From Actinomycetota bacterium (GTDB lineage: Bacteria > Actinomycetota > Geothermincolia > Fen-727 > Anoxymicrobiaceae), in contig JAENXM010000070.1 in the NCBI GenBank assembly GCA_016649525.1, positions 1-8,153 on the forward strand: a stretch of 8,153 bases of DNA, read 5' to 3'. Within the stretch, counting starts at the first letter, position 1; each line of letters starts with the position of its first letter. The translations under genes were made by a program, and so were the position numbers. The notes below the pieces were generated by a model. It was not told where the DNA came from. It did no database searches and saw only the letters and a list, made by a program, of their open reading frames with translations. Shown in pieces: positions 1-6,330 of the stretch.

Positions 1-45
1 CCGCTGTAGAAGCATGGAAGCGATGCCCGACAGGAGTAAGGAGAG

Positions 46-534
46 ATGCCGGAAGTGAATGGCAAGGACGAGGTAAAGATACTCGCGTTCCTGTGCAACT
101 GGTGCTCCTACGCCGGGGCGGACCTGGCCGGGGTGAGCAGGCTCCAGTACCCGCCGAACGTTCTGGACATACGTGTGATGTGCACCGGGACGATATCCCC
201 TTACCACGTCATCAAGGCTTTCCAGATGGGGATAGACGGTGTGCTTATCGCCGGCTGCCACATAGGGGATTGCCACTACATCAAGGGCAACTACATGACA
301 TACAAGCGCTTCCAGGTCATGCGAGACGTGCTCGAGTTCATATGTATAGACGAGGACCGGTTCAGGCTCGAGTGGGTCTCCGCCTCCGAGGGGGAGAAGT
401 TCGCGGACGTCGTAAAGGGCTTCACGGAGCAGGTCGAGAAGGCGGGGCCGAGCCCCTTGAGGTCGGGATGGGAGAAAGACCCCGCGCAGTGGGAGCGCAT
501 CAGGAACGCTTTCAAGCCGCTCGAGCCGGTTTAG
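46..534 (+). CDS. mvhD: MvhD/VhuD/FlpD-type [2Fe-2S] electron-transfer subunit (hydrogenase iron-sulfur subunit family)
   Basis: This 162-residue soluble protein belongs to the MvhD family. In this family a [2Fe-2S] protein carries electrons from a hydrogenase or formate dehydrogenase to the flavoprotein HdrA, where bifurcation takes place. Visible family motifs are CNWCSYAGAD (C17, C20), RVMCTG (C46) and GCHIGDCHY (C71, C76), so all five expected cysteines are present. Length is normal for a stand-alone MvhD. The residue after CTG is Thr49, where I expect Arg in most homologues. The ATG is preceded by AGGAG at 32-36 (9-base spacing) and a closer AAGGAG at 38-43. There is no signal peptide or membrane segment, so it should act in the cytoplasm. 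It lies 11 bases before the FdhB-like gene and is co-directional with formate dehydrogenase, so its likely electron donor is that enzyme. The usual partner HdrA is not in the window and may lie just upstream. The family call is firm; the exact partner is inferred. Confidence 0.93.
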   Translation: MPEVNGKDEVKILAFLCNWCSYAGADLAGVSRLQYPPNVLDIRVMCTGTISPYHVIKAFQMGIDGVLIAGCHIGDCHYIKGNYMTYKRFQVMRDVLEFICIDEDRFRLEWVSASEGEKFADVVKGFTEQVEKAGPSPLRSGWEKDPAQWERIRNAFKPLEPV

Positions 535-545
535 AGGGAGGGACA

Positions 546-1334
546 TTGTCGATCAAGGAAAAGGCGAGGGAGCTTCTCGAAGGCGAGGTCGACGGTGTCC
601 TGGGCTACCGCCTCGCCGGGGGGAGCCACCTGCCGCATCTCTTCACGGCCGCCGATATCGAGGAGATGGCCGGGGATTATCCTGCCGGTGAACGCTACCC
701 GCTCGCATCCATAGTCCGGCGCCTGCAGGCGGCGGACCCCGGGATCCGCATCGCGGTCGTAGCGCGCGGGTGCGATGAGCGGTCCCTGGTAGAGCTTTTC
801 AAGCAGGGGCAGGTAAATCTTGGCCGAACAGTCATTCTGGGGCTCGCGTGCGAGGAGGAGCTCGCGCGGGGGTGCGGGTGCGCGGTGCCTTACCCGTCAG
901 AGATCCTCGAGGGGCGGAGGGTCGAGGGCGTCCCGGATGACTCGCTCGTCGAGAAGATGGACGGGATGCCCGCGGAGGACAGGCTTGACTTCTGGCTCTC
1001 GCGCTTCGGCTCGTGCGTCAAGTGCTACGGCTGCCGCAACGTCTGCCCGCTCTGTTACTGCAAAGAGTGCGCCCTCGACGATGCCGAGATGGTCGAGCGA
1101 GGCCGGGTTCCCCCTGCCCAGCCCGCATTCCACCTCATAAGGGCGATCGACATGGCGGGAAGGTGCATCGACTGCGGCCTCTGCGAGGAGGCCTGCCCGA
1201 TGGGGATCCCCCTGCGCACGCTTTACCGGAAGGTCGGCAGGGTTGTTGAAGACAACCTGGGTTACAGGCCGGGTCGAAGTCCGGAGGAGAAGAGCCCGCT
1301 CGCGGTCCTCGGGACCGAGAAGGACCTCGAGTAG
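546..1334 (+). CDS. FdhB/FrhB-like 4Fe-4S dicluster protein, electron-transfer subunit of formate dehydrogenase
   Basis: This 262-residue iron-sulfur protein probably links the formate dehydrogenase catalytic subunit to MvhD/HdrA. Residues 65-112 resemble the N-terminal part of F420-hydrogenase/dehydrogenase beta subunits (ARGCDERSLVELFKQGQV, then ILGLAC), with extra cysteines C76, C102, C110 and C112. A first cluster motif is C157-x2-C160-x2-C163-x3-C167-Pro, followed directly by C170, C172 and C175. A second classical [4Fe-4S] motif is C207-x2-C210-x2-C213-x3-C217-Pro. I see no clear nucleotide-binding loop. I chose the TTG at 546 because AGGGAGGG (535-542) precedes it and it follows the mvhD stop by 11 bases. 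The next in-frame ATG is at codon 41 and would remove conserved-looking sequence. The frame stays open upstream of 546, but there it only shadows mvhD. The stop is 18 bases before the fdhA start. Cluster-binding function is clear; whether it also binds flavin or F420 cannot be told from the sequence. Confidence 0.85.
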   Translation: MSIKEKARELLEGEVDGVLGYRLAGGSHLPHLFTAADIEEMAGDYPAGERYPLASIVRRLQAADPGIRIAVVARGCDERSLVELFKQGQVNLGRTVILGLACEEELARGCGCAVPYPSEILEGRRVEGVPDDSLVEKMDGMPAEDRLDFWLSRFGSCVKCYGCRNVCPLCYCKECALDDAEMVERGRVPPAQPAFHLIRAIDMAGRCIDCGLCEEACPMGIPLRTLYRKVGRVVEDNLGYRPGRSPEEKSPLAVLGTEKDLE

Positions 1335-1352
1335 ATAGATACAGGAGGAGAG

Positions 1353-3398
1353 TTGACCGACTACCGTACAGTGCCGACCGTCTGCCCGTACTGCGGGACG
1401 GGGTGCGGGATGCTGCTCGAGGTCTCGGGCGGCAGGCTCGCCGGGGTGCTCCCGCAGAAGGGGCACCCAGTCTCGGACGGCACGCTGTGCCTCAAGGGCT
1501 GGGCCGCGTACGAGTTCGTGGAGAGCCCGAGGCGGCTTGCGAGGCCGCTTGTACGCAGGGACGGTAAGCGGGAGGCCGTCCCGGTCGAAGAGGCGCTGTC
1601 GATTGTCGCGGACAGGCTCCGTGATACCGTGGAAAGACACGGGCCTGACGCAGCCGCCTTCATCTGCTCCGCCAAGTGCACCAACGAGGAGGACTACCTG
1701 GTAAACAAGTTGGCCCGCGCCGTGGTCGGCACGAACAACATCGACCACTGCGCCCGCTTGTGACAAAGCCCCACGGTCGCCGGTCTGGCGGCAGCGTTCG
1801 GGAGCGGGGCCATGACCAACTCGATAAACGAGCTGGCGGGGGCCGACTGCATACTGATAACGGGCTCCAACACTACGGAGCAGCACCCGGTGATCGCGGG
1901 GAAGATACTCGAGGCTGTCCGGAGGGGCGCGGACCTAATCATATTCGACCCCAGGATCATACAGCTCAGCCCCTACGCGTCCATGCACCTGGCGCAGAAG
2001 CCGGGTACGGACGTCGCCTGCATAAACGCGATGATGAAGGTCATCGTCGACGAGGGCCTTTTCGACAGGGAGTTCGTCGATTACCGCACCGAGGGCTTCG
2101 AGGCCCTCAGGGGATCGCTAGAGGCCTGCACTCCGGAATGGGCATCCGGGATAACCGGTATTCCCGCCGGGGATCTGGTTAAGGCCGCCCGTGCCTTCGC
2201 AGGCGCGCGGAGCGCGGCAATAGTCTACTGCATGGGCATAACGCAGCATACCTCCGGCACCGACAACGTGAAGGCCCTCGCCGATCTGGCGATGCTAACC
2301 GGTAACGTAGGCCGCCCTGCTACCGGGGTGAACCCGCTGCGCGGACAGAACAACGTGCAGGGATCCTGCGATGTAGGTGGGCTCCCGGAGTTCTATCCGG
2401 GGTACCAGAGGGTCGATGACGGGAAGGCGAGGGGGAAGTTCGAGGATGCCTGGGGCACAGAGCTTCCGCGCAAGCCCGGCCTCACGCTTATGGAGATGAT
2501 GGAGGCGGCCGCGGGCGGCAGGATAAAGTTCATGTACATACTCGGGGAGAACCCCCTCGTCTCCGACCCCAACACGAGCCATGTACGCGCGGCGCTCGAG
2601 AACCTGGATTTCCTCGTCGTGCAGGACATCATGGAGACGGACACGACGGGGCTCGCGCACGTCGCCCTCCCCGGGGCCTGCTGGGCGGAGAAGGACGGGA
2701 CCTTCACCAACACCGAGCGGCGCGTCCAGCGGGTGCGCAAGGCGGTAGAGCCGCCCGGTGAGGCCCTTGCAGACTGGGAGATGCTCTGCGGGCTGGCCCG
2801 CGCGATGGGCGCACCGGGTTTTGATTTCGCCTCGGCCGAGGAGGTCTTCGACGAGATGGCGTCCCTCGCACCGCAGTACGAGGGGATCAGCTACGAGCGC
2901 CTCGGGACACTCGGGCTGCAGTGGCCGTGCACGGCGCCGGACCACCCCGGCACGGTGTTCCTGCACGAGGGGCGGTTCACGCGCGGGAAGGGCCGTTTCA
3001 ATCCCGTTGGTTACAGGCCCCCCGCCGAGCTTCCGGACAAAGAGTACCCGTTCGTGTTGATGACGGGGAGGATAATCTTCCAGTACCACACCGGTACCAT
3101 GACCAGGAACTCGCCCACGCTGGACCGCGAGGTCGAGGGCGCGTATGTGGAGGTGAACCCCGCCGACGCAGCGGATCTGGGCGTATCCGACGGCGGGCGT
3201 GTAAAGGTGGCAAGCCGCAGGGGAGAGCTCACCCTCGAGGCACGTCTTACGGAGAGGGTGAAGCCCGGAGAAGTCTTCATGCCGTTCCATTTCGCGGAGA
3301 GCCCTGCCAACATCCTGACAAGCGACGCGCTCGACCCTGAATCGAAGATTCCTGAGCTCAAAGTCTGCGCGGTCAAAATAGAGGGGGTCAGGTCTTGA
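1353..3398 (+). CDS. fdhA: Selenocysteine-containing formate dehydrogenase catalytic (alpha) subunit; TGA at 1761-1763 read as Sec137
   Basis: This is a molybdopterin/tungstopterin oxidoreductase interconverting formate and CO2. I read 681 residues through the in-frame TGA. The N-terminal [4Fe-4S] motif is C11-x2-C14-x3-C18 with C46, followed by K48, which corresponds to the electron-relay Lys44 of E. coli FdhF. NNIDHCARL-Sec137-QSPTVAGL aligns with the FdhF segment containing Sec140. NPLRGQNNVQGSCDVGG holds R330, equivalent to the formate-binding Arg333. The C-terminal pterin-binding domain spans roughly residues 555-680 and ends KVCAVKIE. Sequence on both sides of the TGA is in one frame and fully family-like, which argues against decay. 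Gln138 replaces the usual His after Sec. The TTG start has AGGAGG (1343-1348) before it; the next Met is at residue 20 and would delete the cluster cysteines. There is no Tat signal, so it is cytoplasmic, with the two preceding genes as likely partners. Codons for the last residues GVRS and the stop come from a repeat element (3384-3511). Mo versus W cannot be decided. Confidence 0.93.
1761..1792 (+). promoter_or_regulatory. Bacterial SECIS element (UGA plus downstream hairpin) for selenocysteine insertion
   Basis: The TGA at 1761-1763 is followed by a perfectly stacked 6-pair stem, GTCGCC (1776-1781) with GGCGGC (1787-1792) including one G-U pair, closed by the five-base loop GGTCT (1782-1786). 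E. coli fdhF has the same GGUCU in its SECIS apical loop, also starting 18 bases after the UGA. That loop is the known contact of the elongation factor SelB. I count the spacing from the sequence here and compare with fdhF from memory. The element lies within the coding sequence, as in bacteria; archaea place it in the untranslated region. Readthrough needs selA, selB, selC and selD elsewhere in the genome. Confidence 0.9.
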
Positions 3399-3431
3399 AA
3401 CTTGACTTGCTAACCATGAATTCTTTTTTAG

Positions 3432-3450
3432 ACCGGGTTCTTAGCCCGGT
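3432..3450. repeat. Internal hairpin 1 of the palindromic element
   Basis: ACCGGG (3432-3437) pairs with CCCGGT (3445-3450) around a seven-base loop. A T-run (3424-3429) comes before the stem on the + strand, not after it, so it does not look like an intrinsic terminator in either direction. Confidence 0.65.
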
Positions 3451-3458
3451 TACCCGAT

Positions 3459-3477
3459 CCCGGCCTGAGAGGCCGGG
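3459..3477. repeat. Internal hairpin 2 of the palindromic element
   Basis: CCCGGCCT (3459-3466) pairs perfectly with AGGCCGGG (3470-3477) around a GAG loop, a very stable 8-bp stem. It shares the CCGGG core with hairpin 1. In RNA it could protect the fdh transcript 3' end from exonucleases, or stall polymerase, but no T-tract follows it. Confidence 0.7.
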
Positions 3478-3555
3478 CTTAGCGGAAATTCACGATTCAA
3501 GACCTGACCCCGTGTGTCGTGTGTTATTATTCCATAAGCGAAAGAATGAATTGTT

Positions 3556-3571
3556 CTCTCTTGTCTGAGAG
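3556..3571 (+). promoter_or_regulatory. Small hairpin overlapping the ribosome binding site of the aminotransferase gene
   Basis: CTCTC (3556-3560) can pair with GAGAG (3567-3571). GAGAGG (3567-3572) is the likely ribosome binding site, 4 bases before the ATG at 3577. The stem is only 5 pairs, so an effect on translation is speculative. An AT-rich TATTAT at 3525-3530 could be a -10 box, but I see no matching -35. Confidence 0.25.
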
Positions 3572-3576
3572 GCGAT

Positions 3577-4893
3577 ATGAACCCGCTGGCTTCTGAGTTA
3601 AACACCATAATAGAGGGTTCGTGTCCCGCGCTGTTCGGGGTGCTCTCGCAGCTCGGGAAGGAGCTTTATTTCCCACGCGGCATCCTGACTCAGACAGCGG
3701 AGGCCCGCGAGAAGGCATACCGGTACAACGCGACGATAGGGATCGCCAGGTCGGGCGGCGAGGCCATGTACCTGGGCTCGGTCATCGGGCGTATAAAGGG
3801 GCTCTCAGCCGACCAGGCGCTCGACTACGCACCTTCCACCGGGAACCCCGGGCTTAGGCGCGCCTGGCTCGATCGGATGCTGAGGAAAAACCCGTCGTTA
3901 TCCGGTAAGGAGATAAGCCTGCCGGTTGTCACCAGCGGAATAACCCACGGGTTGACCATCACCGGAGAGCTCTTCGTCGATCCCGGCGACGTTGTCCTGC
4001 TGCCCGACAAGTTCTGGGGCAACTACGGGATGATCTACGGCATACGTCGGGGGGCGAATATCAGGACGTTCCCGTTCTTCACTGGTTCGGGCGGATTCAA
4101 CATCGAAGGTATGGCTGCCCTGCTCGATGAGGTCCTGTCCGAGAAGGGAAAGGCGATCCTTCTCCTCAATTTCCCCAACAACCCGACCGGGTACTCGATC
4201 AAGAAAAAGGAAGCCGGGGAACTGGCGCGGGCGCTTGCTGCCGTCACAGGGCCCGGCCGCGATGCCGTGGTGGTGGCCGATGATGCATACTTCGGGCTCT
4301 TCTACGACGACGACGTGCTGACCGAGTCGGTATTCGGGCTTCTGGCGGGCGAGAGCGAGCATCTTTTCCCTGTCAAACTCGACGGCGCAACGAAAGAGAT
4401 GTACGTTTGGGGGCTCCGCACGGGGTTTGTCACTTTCAGTGCGCTTGTGGGAGGGAGGGAGAAAGAGGTCTACTCGGCGCTAGAGAAAAAGGTCGGTGGC
4501 ACGATCAGGGGCAACATCTCCAACTGCCCGCAGCTTTCGCAATCGATACTGCTCGAGGCGATGGGCGACCCCGGTTTCGCCGATCAGGCCGCAGAGAAGC
4601 ACGCACTGATGAAGAGCAGGGCGCTCAAGGTGAGGGAGGTGCTCGACAACCCTGACTTCGCCAGAGTCTGGGAACCTTACCCTTTCAACGCCGGTTACTT
4701 CATGTGCTTGAGGCTCAAGGATGTCGATGCGGAGGAATTGAGGGTGCGGCTCATCGAGCAGTACGGCGTGGGCGTGATAGCCGAGGGCGGCACAGACATC
4801 CGCATCGCCTTCTCGTCACTCGAAGTCGATGAGATACCAGATCTCTTTGATATAATGTATCGATGCGCGATGGAAATGCAGCAAGGGGCATGA
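3577..4893 (+). CDS. Class I/II-fold PLP-dependent aminotransferase (specific substrate unknown)
   Basis: This 438-residue protein is a fold-type I pyridoxal-phosphate enzyme of the aspartate aminotransferase superfamily. Visible catalytic features are NFPNNPTGYS (N202, cofactor ring contact), DDAYFGLFY (D235 for the pyridine nitrogen and Y238), LDGATKEMYVWGLRTGF (K273 as the Schiff-base lysine, R281 for the phosphate) and DIRIAFSS (R409 for the substrate carboxylate). All expected residues are present, so it should be active. Length is slightly above the usual 390-420. The N-terminal MNPLASELN and the LFVDPGD...LPDKFWGNYGM segment resemble a poorly characterised bacterial subgroup often labelled simply aminotransferase. 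The ATG follows GAGAGG by 4 bases. It begins 65 bases after the palindromic element and 65 bases before a condensing-enzyme gene, so it may transaminate an oxo-acid or amino acid linked to that step, possibly with glutamate/2-oxoglutarate. That link is inference. No membrane or signal segment is seen. Confidence 0.88.
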   Translation: MNPLASELNTIIEGSCPALFGVLSQLGKELYFPRGILTQTAEAREKAYRYNATIGIARSGGEAMYLGSVIGRIKGLSADQALDYAPSTGNPGLRRAWLDRMLRKNPSLSGKEISLPVVTSGITHGLTITGELFVDPGDVVLLPDKFWGNYGMIYGIRRGANIRTFPFFTGSGGFNIEGMAALLDEVLSEKGKAILLLNFPNNPTGYSIKKKEAGELARALAAVTGPGRDAVVVADDAYFGLFYDDDVLTESVFGLLAGESEHLFPVKLDGATKEMYVWGLRTGFVTFSALVGGREKEVYSALEKKVGGTIRGNISNCPQLSQSILLEAMGDPGFADQAAEKHALMKSRALKVREVLDNPDFARVWEPYPFNAGYFMCLRLKDVDAEELRVRLIEQYGVGVIAEGGTDIRIAFSSLEVDEIPDLFDIMYRCAMEMQQGA

Positions 4894-4899
4894 GAACAA

Positions 4900-4942
4900 C
4901 CCCGTATAAGGATTCTTGCGGAGATCTACCGCTCAAACGGGG
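4900..4942 (+). promoter_or_regulatory. Two-tier stem-loop in the leader between aminotransferase and condensing-enzyme genes
   Basis: CCCCGT (4900-4905) pairs perfectly with ACGGGG (4937-4942). Inside this, GCGG (4918-4921) pairs with CCGC (4929-4932) around AGATCTA. The outer stem ends two bases before the AGGAG ribosome binding site at 4945-4949. No T-tract follows, so it is not a standard terminator. It could be a translational control structure or an RNA-processing site, or chance in GC-rich DNA. Confidence 0.3.
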
Positions 4943-4958
4943 ATAGGAGCAACAAGGG

Positions 4959-6275
4959 ATGTCCGATAACACGATATACATAATAGACGTCACCAACCGG
5001 GACGGCGTGCAGACCTCGCAGGTGGGGCTCGCGAAGATCCAGAAGACCATGATCAACATATATCTGGACCGGATGGGCGTCATGCAGAGCGAGGCGGGTT
5101 TTCCCACCACCAACCACGAGACGAACTACCTGCAGGGGAATATCGAGCTCACCGAGGTAGGGGCATTAAAGCGGTTGAGGATTTCCGGGTGGCTCAGGGC
5201 CATCAAGGCCGATATTGAGCTCGCCCGCGAAATGGTGCCCGACCTGGAGCATATCAACATCTCCATCTCGACGTCGCCCCAGATGATCAGCGGCAAGTGG
5301 AAGGGCAAGAAGAACTTGAGCAACGTCATAGACATGATGACCGAGGCCTTGACCCGCGCCGTGGAGTTAGGGTTCACGACAGTCGGCGCGAACGCGGAAG
5401 ATGCCTCGCGGACCGGTATCGATGACCTCGTCCAGTTTGCCAGGGCGGCAAAAGAGGCCGGCGCCGCGCGCGTGCGCTACTGCGATACGGTGGCTTATGA
5501 CGACCCATTCACCATCTACGAGAGGATGAGGGCGCTTGCGGAGGAAGTCGGCATCGAGTTAGAGGTCCACTGCCATAACGACCTCGGCATGGCGGTCGCG
5601 ACATCCATATCGGGAGCGAAGGGCGCCATAGACGGCGGGGTGGACGTTTACATGAACACGACTGTGAACGGGATCGGGGAGCGCGCAGGGAACGCCGACC
5701 TGCTCTCCTGCCTGCTTGCCGTGAAGAAGTCCGCGGGCATGGAAGGGCGCTACCGGCTGGACCCCAGCATCGACCTTAAGCAGTCCTGGCGCCTCGCGAA
5801 GTACGCCGCGTACGCTTTCGGTTTGCCCATGCCTGTGAACCAGGTCGGGGTCGGCAGGAACGCTTTCGCGCACGAGTCGGGGATACACGCGGACGGCGCG
5901 CTGAAGGAAGCGCGCAACTACGAGCTATACGATTTCGAGGAACTGGGCCGCGGCGAGCCCGAGATCGTCGAGACCGGGCGGATGATAACCACCGGCGCCT
6001 ACGGGGGAATCAAAGGTTTCCGAAACGTATACGACCGGCTGGAGATAGAGTTCCACTCGGACGAGGAAGCGCGCGAGATACTCGACCTGGTGCGCCTTTC
6101 CAACGTCTCCACCCAGAAACCTCTCACCGAGGACGAGCTGAGGTTCATCGCGAACTATCCGGACGAAGCCAGGAAGATCCTGACCCTCACCCCGCACCAG
6201 GAGCCCGCTATAAAGGAGAAGAGGACGAGGGTGACCCGCAAGGTCAGCTTCCCCTGGGATATCCCCGCAAACTAG
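4959..6275 (+). CDS. DRE-TIM acyl-CoA condensing enzyme: Re-citrate synthase or homocitrate synthase-like
   Basis: This 438-residue member of the isopropylmalate/homocitrate synthase superfamily condenses acetyl-CoA with a 2-oxo acid. The N-terminal DVTNRDGVQ (R14, D15) is the variant of the usual DTTLRDGEQ motif. HCHNDLGMA gives metal ligands H204 and H206, NGIGERAGNAD gives N245, and HESGIHADGALK (from about residue 307) is the conserved lid region. The H206-N245 distance is five residues longer than in typical LeuA. It has no full C-terminal leucine-binding regulatory domain, so it is not a standard LeuA. The start YIIDVTNRDGVQT and the ISISTSPQMI...NAEDASRT segment match my memory of the clade containing Clostridium kluyveri Re-citrate synthase and relatives in Syntrophus and Dehalococcoides, often misannotated as homocitrate synthase. 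If so, it makes citrate from oxaloacetate for anaerobic glutamate synthesis. Homocitrate or citramalate synthesis remain alternatives. The ATG has AGGAG at 4945-4949, 9 bases upstream. Superfamily is certain; substrate is moderate. Confidence 0.88.
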   Translation: MSDNTIYIIDVTNRDGVQTSQVGLAKIQKTMINIYLDRMGVMQSEAGFPTTNHETNYLQGNIELTEVGALKRLRISGWLRAIKADIELAREMVPDLEHINISISTSPQMISGKWKGKKNLSNVIDMMTEALTRAVELGFTTVGANAEDASRTGIDDLVQFARAAKEAGAARVRYCDTVAYDDPFTIYERMRALAEEVGIELEVHCHNDLGMAVATSISGAKGAIDGGVDVYMNTTVNGIGERAGNADLLSCLLAVKKSAGMEGRYRLDPSIDLKQSWRLAKYAAYAFGLPMPVNQVGVGRNAFAHESGIHADGALKEARNYELYDFEELGRGEPEIVETGRMITTGAYGGIKGFRNVYDRLEIEFHSDEEAREILDLVRLSNVSTQKPLTEDELRFIANYPDEARKILTLTPHQEPAIKEKRTRVTRKVSFPWDIPAN

Positions 6276-6330
6276 ATTCAGCGTCAGCCACTGGAACATT
6301 GGCGACAGACAAACATCAGGGAGGTTTACC

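Larger units (their letters stand above)
3384..3511. mobile_element. MITE-like/REP-like palindromic element with 16-bp perfect terminal inverted repeats
   Basis: The left end GGGGTCAGGTCTTGAA (3384-3399) and right end TTCAAGACCTGACCCC (3496-3511) are exact reverse complements and bound a 128-base unit with no gene. Internally it has a second, shorter matched pair (TGAATT at 3417-3422 with AATTCA at 3487-3492) and two hairpins (3432-3450 and 3459-3477), so the whole unit could fold as one branched structure. From memory, similar CAAGACCTGACCCC ends occur in many bacterial genomes, sometimes near REP-associated Y1-type transposase genes; I could not check this. I see no clear target-site duplication. 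The left end overlaps the 3' end of fdhA and provides its stop codon. It is non-autonomous, since no transposase is encoded. Confidence 0.75.

Noticed and set aside
1..45. Tail of an upstream gene, possibly hdrA ending at the TAG at 7-9 or at the TGA at 56-58
   Set aside because: Too few bases are present to choose a frame or recognise a protein, so no feature is called.
1761..1763. In-frame stop making fdhA a pseudogene or a sequencing error
   Set aside because: The frame is unchanged across the TGA, both sides match the family closely, the position equals the known Sec site and a SECIS-like hairpin follows at the correct distance.
897..1886. Long antisense open frame over the FdhB-like gene and fdhA
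   Set aside because: It is a shadow of GC-rich coding DNA: no family-like protein sequence, and it spans two clear genes on the other strand.
2295..3290. Long antisense open frame inside fdhA
   Set aside because: The sense strand encodes conserved formate dehydrogenase throughout, and the antisense product has no recognisable motif.
3402..3430. TTGACT (3402-3407) with TTTTTA (3425-3430) as a promoter carried by the palindromic element
   Set aside because: The spacing is right but the -10 is a poor match within a T-run; not strong enough to call.
3459..3495. Internal hairpins of the element as an intrinsic terminator for fdhA
   Set aside because: No T-tract follows either stem on the + strand, and the T-run at 3424-3429 comes before the stems.
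4851..4856. Perfect TATAAT at the end of the aminotransferase gene as a promoter for the synthase
   Set aside because: No acceptable -35 lies 16-18 bases upstream and the hexamer is within coding sequence, so it may be chance.
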